This document shows positions 60,611 to 64,000 of a DNA stretch of 64,000 nt, piece after piece. This DNA is from Marinobacter sp. ATCH36 (GTDB lineage Bacteria > Pseudomonadota > Gammaproteobacteria > Pseudomonadales > Oleiphilaceae). A program made the position numbers and the translations under genes. The number at the start of each line of letters is the position of its first letter. The first letter of the stretch is position 1. Below the pieces are notes generated by a model. That model saw only the letters and a list, made by a program, of their open reading frames with translations, was not told where the DNA came from and did no database searches. Location: assembly GCF_023555055.1 (NCBI RefSeq), contig NZ_JAMJPL010000005.1, positions 186,001 to 250,000 on the forward strand. Reading direction: 5' to 3'.

Positions 60611-61498
60611 TCAACCAGTCCGCGGTTTTAATTGTTGAGATGTTAATCGTATAAATTCTCTGACCTTAAAAGGCAAATAAGATCGCGCTGGATAGATAGC
60701 ATGTACAGGAAAGCTGCGCAAAGGCTTGTCCGGCAACAAACTGACTAGCCTGCCGCTTTCAATGTCTTCAGCAAATACCCATCGCGGGCCAAGGTGTATG
60801 CCTTTGCCGTCAAGCACAAGTTTCCGTATAGCAGAAACGCTGTTGACCATAATGTTGCTTTTGATTTTCAAGTGCGAGTGGCGACTGCCATCGGCAAACT
60901 CGATGTCGCTTCTTGCCTGAATCGGGGAGTAAAGAATAAAGTTATGCGCTTCCAGGTGCTCCGGGGATGTCGGCGCTCCATGCTCGGCCAAATAGCCAGG
61001 GCTAGCCGCCAGCACTCTGTCGTTGTATCCCAGTCTTTTTGCAATCAAGTCGGAATCTGGCAATTCGCAGATTCGCACAGCGACATCCAGATTGCTTTCA
61101 AACAAGTTTTCAAAATGGCTACCCAATAACAATTCCACGGACAACTCCGGAGCCTCTTGTTGCAGCTGGTCAATTACCGGAACAACAAATTTAGTGCCGA
61201 AATCCGCCGGTGCCGCAATTCGCAACTTGCCGCTGAGTCGACTGACACCGCTTTTGATTTCCTCTTCCAAAGCAGCCTGATCATCAATGAGTTGGCGTAC
61301 TCTCTCGTAATAGAGTTGCCCAAGCTCAGTCGGAGTGGTGCGTTGTGTAGAGCGGCGCAACAGTTTGACTTGAAGGCGGTCCTCCAGCGCGGCAATTTTT
61401 CGACTGACAGACGAAGGCTCGACCTGTAGATATTCGGCAGCCTTTTTAAAACTGCCCGATTCCACAACTCGGAGAAACATTTGCTCGGTGCTGCTCAT
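60611..61498 (-). CDS. LysR family transcriptional regulator
   Basis: HTH at residues about 1-60 (FLRVVESGSFKKAAEYLQVE, PSSVSRKIAALEDRLQVKLL) and an effector domain (RIAAPADFGTKFVVPVIDQL and DVAVRICELPDSDLIAKRLG), the CrgA/LysR small-gene subgroup. The ATG at 61498 begins MSSTEQMFL; longer frames are unlikely. It is divergent from the SDR at 61634 with a 135-bp gap, a typical regulator-target arrangement. Confidence 0.9.
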   Translation of the reverse strand: MSSTEQMFLRVVESGSFKKAAEYLQVEPSSVSRKIAALEDRLQVKLLRRSTQRTTPTELGQLYYERVRQLIDDQAALEEEIKSGVSRLSGKLRIAAPADFGTKFVVPVIDQLQQEAPELSVELLLGSHFENLFESNLDVAVRICELPDSDLIAKRLGYNDRVLAASPGYLAEHGAPTSPEHLEAHNFILYSPIQARSDIEFADGSRHSHLKIKSNIMVNSVSAIRKLVLDGKGIHLGPRWVFAEDIESGRLVSLLPDKPLRSFPVHAIYPARSYLPFKVREFIRLTSQQLKPRTG

Positions 61499-61633
61499 AG
61501 TTATTGCATTTTTGGCAATTAATAAATGCAAAATACCACCCTTCCTGCTCTCCATCCAATCGAATAGGCTGAATCGACGGTACCGGCCACGAACTTTGTG
61601 CCGCCCCCTCTTCACTAAATGCAGGAGAAAATC

Positions 61634-62389
61634 ATGTCTAAAATCGATCTGAACGGAAAAGTTGCGCTTGTATCTGGTGGCGCCAAAAATCTCGGTGGAC
61701 TTATCAGCCGGGAACTTGCAGCAAGCGGCTCCAACGTAGTGGTTCACTACAATAGCGATGCGACGGAGCGAGACGCGGACGCAACGGTCAAAGCAGTGAA
61801 AGAGCTGGGATGCAACGCGATTGCAATCCAGAGTGACCTGACCAAAGCAGCCAACGTATCGGCACTATTTCAACAGGCCAAGGACCACTTCGGCGGCATC
61901 GATGTGGCAGTCAACACCGTGGGGAAGGTATTGCGCAAACCCATCACCGAAACAACGGAAGCCGAGTTCGATGAGATGATGGCCATTAACGCCAAGTCCG
62001 CCTACTTTTTTATTAAAGAGGCCGGGCTGCATCTGAATGATAACGGCAAACTCATCACGATTCTGACCGCCTTGTTGGCCGCATTTACCGATGGCTATTC
62101 AACCTATGCTGGCGGCAAGGCACCGGTGGAACACTTTACACGTGCCGCGGCCAAAGAGTTCTTCGCACGAGGTATTTCAGTCAATAACATTGCACCAGGC
62201 CCTATGGAAACACCATTTTTCTATGGCCAGGAAACCCCGGAACGCGTGGAATTCCATAAGTCGCAAGCCATGGGCAATCAGCTGACCATGATTGAGAACA
62301 TCGTTCCGATTGTGAAGTTCCTGGCAACAGAGGGATGGTGGATCAATGGCCAGACACTCTTTGCCAACGGTGGCTACACAACACGGTAG
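61634..62389 (+). CDS. Short-chain dehydrogenase/reductase next to LysR
   Basis: A classical SDR of 251 aa: VALVSGGAKNLGGLISRELA (cofactor motif, with GGxxNLG rather than the usual GxxxGxG), AVNTVGKVLRKP, and the catalytic Y-x3-K as TYAGGKAPVEHFTRA, with NIAPGPMETPFF after it. AGGAG lies 8 nt before the ATG. Its cofactor motif departs from the common pattern, as in KR-like or glucose-dehydrogenase-like groups. Its probable regulator is the divergent LysR. Confidence 0.9.
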   Translation: MSKIDLNGKVALVSGGAKNLGGLISRELAASGSNVVVHYNSDATERDADATVKAVKELGCNAIAIQSDLTKAANVSALFQQAKDHFGGIDVAVNTVGKVLRKPITETTEAEFDEMMAINAKSAYFFIKEAGLHLNDNGKLITILTALLAAFTDGYSTYAGGKAPVEHFTRAAAKEFFARGISVNNIAPGPMETPFFYGQETPERVEFHKSQAMGNQLTMIENIVPIVKFLATEGWWINGQTLFANGGYTTR

Positions 62390-62473
62390 ACAATCAGTTG
62401 TTTGTCACCTCTGGTTCTCAGCAACCCGGGGTGACATTCTCGTTTAAAAAGTCCGGACTGACTGGAGAACAGC

Positions 62474-62740
62474 GTGAGAACACTATTATTCATTTTCGGC
62501 GGCATCATCCTATGGGCGGTCATTACTGGGCTTGCGAAATTTTTTAGCAATCAGGCGAGCAGAGGCTGGATGCCGACGGTCATTTTCGCAGCCATCTGGT
62601 TACTGGTCACTGGCTGGAACGTTTGGGTAGGGATGACACAAGCTGGCTATACGTTTATGGAAGAGTTGCCAATTTTTTTGTTGACCTATTCGCTTCCGCT
62701 TGCGACCGCAGTCGCTATAAAGCGCAAAATCACACCGTAA
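62474..62740 (+). CDS. Small three-helix membrane protein
   Basis: An 88-aa protein with three hydrophobic helices (about 3-22, 33-54, 63-82). GTG start at 62474 follows CTGGAGAAC. I do not recognise the family. It overlaps the reverse-strand methyltransferase remnant by about 11 nt at its 3' end. Confidence 0.6.
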   Translation: MRTLLFIFGGIILWAVITGLAKFFSNQASRGWMPTVIFAAIWLLVTGWNVWVGMTQAGYTFMEELPIFLLTYSLPLATAVAIKRKITP

Positions 62741-62948
62741 AAGCGCTGCATTCGTAACGAAGTGGAGAAAATACCGTCCGGTGGAGGGCCGCCAGGCTTG
62801 TTCCTCGGGAGCGATCTGGAAGCGATTCATGTATAGCACAAAAAATACCACTCCAAGTAAACCCCAGCCAGACCCCAGAAAGACACCCCAGGCAAGGAAC
62901 CAGAACGCAAACCCCAAAAAGTAGGGGAGGAATGCGTTTTTCAAGCAT
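62730..62948 (-). pseudogene. Frameshifted, N-truncated isoprenylcysteine carboxyl methyltransferase-like gene
   Basis: One reverse frame (from 62944) reads FLAWGVFLGSGWGLLGVVFF and VLYMNRFQIAPEEQA, the C-terminal membrane pair and RFQIxPEE motif of ICMT-like proteins. After EEQA the similarity moves to a second frame, LAALHRTVFSPLRYECSAF, matching the usual ...LxALFGxxFxxYxxxVRRW ending. So a single frameshift near 62790-62800 is likely. The N-terminal half with the NPMYLG element is missing or badly diverged. Confidence 0.65.
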
Positions 62949-63036
62949 GAAAGAAACCTATGAATTGGCTTCGTAACTGATCAAGCCCACCTCAGCGGCT
63001 CACTCAGAGCAGATTCAGTGTTGGACAAAGGGAGAA

Positions 63037-63267
63037 TTAAGCCTCTTCCTTCAAAACCAGACTGACAAGCTTGTGAACGAGCGGCGACACCACAATTATG
63101 GTGGGAAAGGCGACCGCAAACGCAAAAAGCCAGGCATTCAGCCAGATTGAAACGATATTGCTGACCCAACCCACGTTAAAAACACTGATCACCAGCGACA
63201 TGATGCAGGACATCAACAGTGACATGAAAAACGAAAACACGATTCTGTGATACTTGCGGTCAATCAT
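63037..63267 (-). CDS. DUF2798 membrane protein
   Basis: A 76-aa protein, MIDRKYHRIVFSFFMSLLMS at the start, two TM helices and NAWLFAFAVAFPTIIVVSPL, the DUF2798 pattern. Function unknown. Confidence 0.85.
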   Translation of the reverse strand: MIDRKYHRIVFSFFMSLLMSCIMSLVISVFNVGWVSNIVSIWLNAWLFAFAVAFPTIIVVSPLVHKLVSLVLKEEA

Positions 63268-63392
63268 TCTTTATCTCTTCAAAACATTCGTAGAGCTCGG
63301 TAAGGATTCCCCAGGGCAGTTCAGACTCTTTATCGTTTTTTCCTTCAGCCAAATCGTATCATCCTGGTACGGATGTTCTCTCCAATCTTCCG

Positions 63393-63572
63393 TCACCTCA
63401 ATACAAAAACCGGGCAAATCAGAAAGGCCTTGTTCCCTTGGTCGGAGTAGGCGAGGGAGTAGGTAGCCTGCATCTCTGCGGATCGTTCATTGACGGATTC
63501 AGGTGAGGCAGTGCCATCGCCCCAGAAAAAGTTGATGGCAGCAGAGAAATACTCACGGTCACTGTGAACCAT
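63393..63572 (-). CDS. Small hypothetical protein coupled to the hydratase remnant
   Basis: A 59-aa frame MVHSDREYFSAAINFFWGDG ... with ERSAEMQATYSLAYSDQGNK. AAAGGAATTGGATC precedes the ATG, which overlaps the stop of the hydratase frame by 14 nt. No family is recognised. Another reverse frame beyond it (FCIEVTEDWREHPYQDDTIW, ending at 63271, 3 nt before the DUF2798 start) may be its continuation after a frameshift; this cannot be settled by eye. Confidence 0.4.
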   Translation of the reverse strand: MVHSDREYFSAAINFFWGDGTASPESVNERSAEMQATYSLAYSDQGNKAFLICPVFVLR

Positions 63573-64000
63573 GATCCAATTCCTTTGCTGAGAACTTGAC
63601 CCTAAGCCCAGGCATTGCAACGCCATGCAGTTCAGATTGCCAGGCTTCTCCCGCTTGAATGGAATTCGCGGTGGTAATCGTGCCAGTGGTTACAATTTCT
63701 CCCGCGTGCAGAGGTGCGTAGTTGCCTTGTTTAGCCAGTACCGAGACCAAATGGGCAACGGCGGCGAGCGGATTGCCCAAGACGTTCGAGCCCTTGCCAG
63801 TTTCGATGTGTCGCCCGTTGCGAGACAAATCGAGCGAGAAGGACTCAAGTGCAGCCACTGGATCGCTCCCTAATTGAGCAAGCGGTAGTGATGGCCCGAT
63901 CAGCAGCGTGCCGTGGGGTGCCCAGTCGGCAACGGTATCAGGGGTCTGGCGCCTTCAGCCTGTCGTGCATCGTGAATAAGATTCGCGACCTCGTAGGCGG
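63559..64000 (-). pseudogene. 2-keto-4-pentenoate hydratase-like gene with internal deletion, running off the window
   Basis: From the right edge one reverse frame encodes AYEVANLIHDARQAEGARPL, the N-terminal helix of MhpD-type hydratases. Near 63940-63960 the match moves to another frame and jumps to the C-terminal third: DTVADWAPHGTLLIGPSLPL, IETGKGSNVLGNPLAAVAHL and HAGEIVTTGTITTA, ending GVAMPGLRVKFSA. About 120 codons are missing, including the EPE-like metal site. The gene should be non-functional. A further 3' copy end lies at 60549. Confidence 0.75.
63586..63626. repeat. 41-bp direct repeat, copy 2
   Basis: Partner of 60552-60592, with two mismatches (C/T at the 11th and T/C at the 15th position). 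It is the end of the hydratase reading frame here too. Confidence 0.95.

Noticed and set aside
1..64000. CRISPR arrays, tRNA or rRNA genes, insertion sequences, integrases
   Set aside because: No regularly spaced repeats, no tRNA-like clover-leaf sequence and no transposase or integrase frame was recognised by eye.

Overview
The window looks like a chromosomal stretch of a marine, probably halotolerant gammaproteobacterium. I would guess Marinobacter or a close relative. The guess rests on gene content (TRAP uptake, DUF3135 and DUF1289 proteins, an RND pump, several diguanylate cyclases, a probable ectoine-hydroxylase remnant) and on a moderately high GC content; I could not run a search. No rRNA, tRNA, CRISPR array, insertion sequence or prophage was seen. 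One lower-GC patch lies near 48.1-48.8 kb.

Layout. 0-3.4 kb: the start of a membrane PQQ-glucose dehydrogenase leaving the window on the left, a PRC-barrel stress protein, an ectoine-hydroxylase-like remnant, a two-pore-helix type ion channel and an aldehyde dehydrogenase remnant. 3.4-9.3 kb: a tightly overlapping five-gene operon with a sucrose-phosphate-synthase-like enzyme carrying a HAD phosphatase domain, two further glycosyltransferases, a NodS-like methyltransferase and an acyl-CoA-dehydrogenase-like protein. It probably makes a small modified glycoside or glycolipid that I cannot name. 9.3-21.6 kb: FNT transporter, histone-deacetylase-like amidohydrolase, a large PAS-GGDEF-EAL protein, then a membrane and oxidative-stress block (two DUF2254 proteins, a DUF421 protein, KatE-type catalase, FAD oxidoreductase). 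21.6-26.5 kb: a secreted matrixin protease, an outer-membrane barrel, a Crp/Fnr-type regulator and a group of very small stress proteins (24-aa hydrophobic peptide, repeat protein, BON lipoprotein, CsbD, 55-aa hydrophilic protein). Palindromes of the form GTGCG-N4-CGCAC recur in the intergenic regions here, which suggests one regulon.

26.6-44.3 kb: a diguanylate cyclase, a complete OMF-MFP-RND efflux operon, an Asp/Glu racemase, a GlxA-type regulator, GFA, DUF1206 and DedA-like proteins, a type IV pilin-like protein, a CoA transferase, a second HDAC-like protein and the YbbA/YbbP ABC pair. 44.3-53.7 kb: a TRAP operon with LysR, a divergent polysaccharide deacetylase, a 2-oxoglutarate dioxygenase-like protein, DUF1289, and a cluster of diguanylate cyclase, GMC oxidoreductase, lipoprotein and SnoaL-like protein. 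53.7-64 kb: EamA transporter, SDR, DUF3135, DUF2459, Gfo/Idh/MocA, then an isolated contractile-tail sheath protein coupled to an AAA protein that has lost its Walker A motif, followed by LysR/SDR, small membrane proteins and a broken hydratase.

A recurring theme is gene debris. Pieces of ectoine hydroxylase, aldehyde dehydrogenase, malic enzyme, an FtsX-like permease, an isoprenylcysteine methyltransferase and two hydratase copies are left at gene boundaries, and two of them show an internal deletion that joins N-terminal and C-terminal parts. This points to repeated small deletions and rearrangements in this part of the chromosome.
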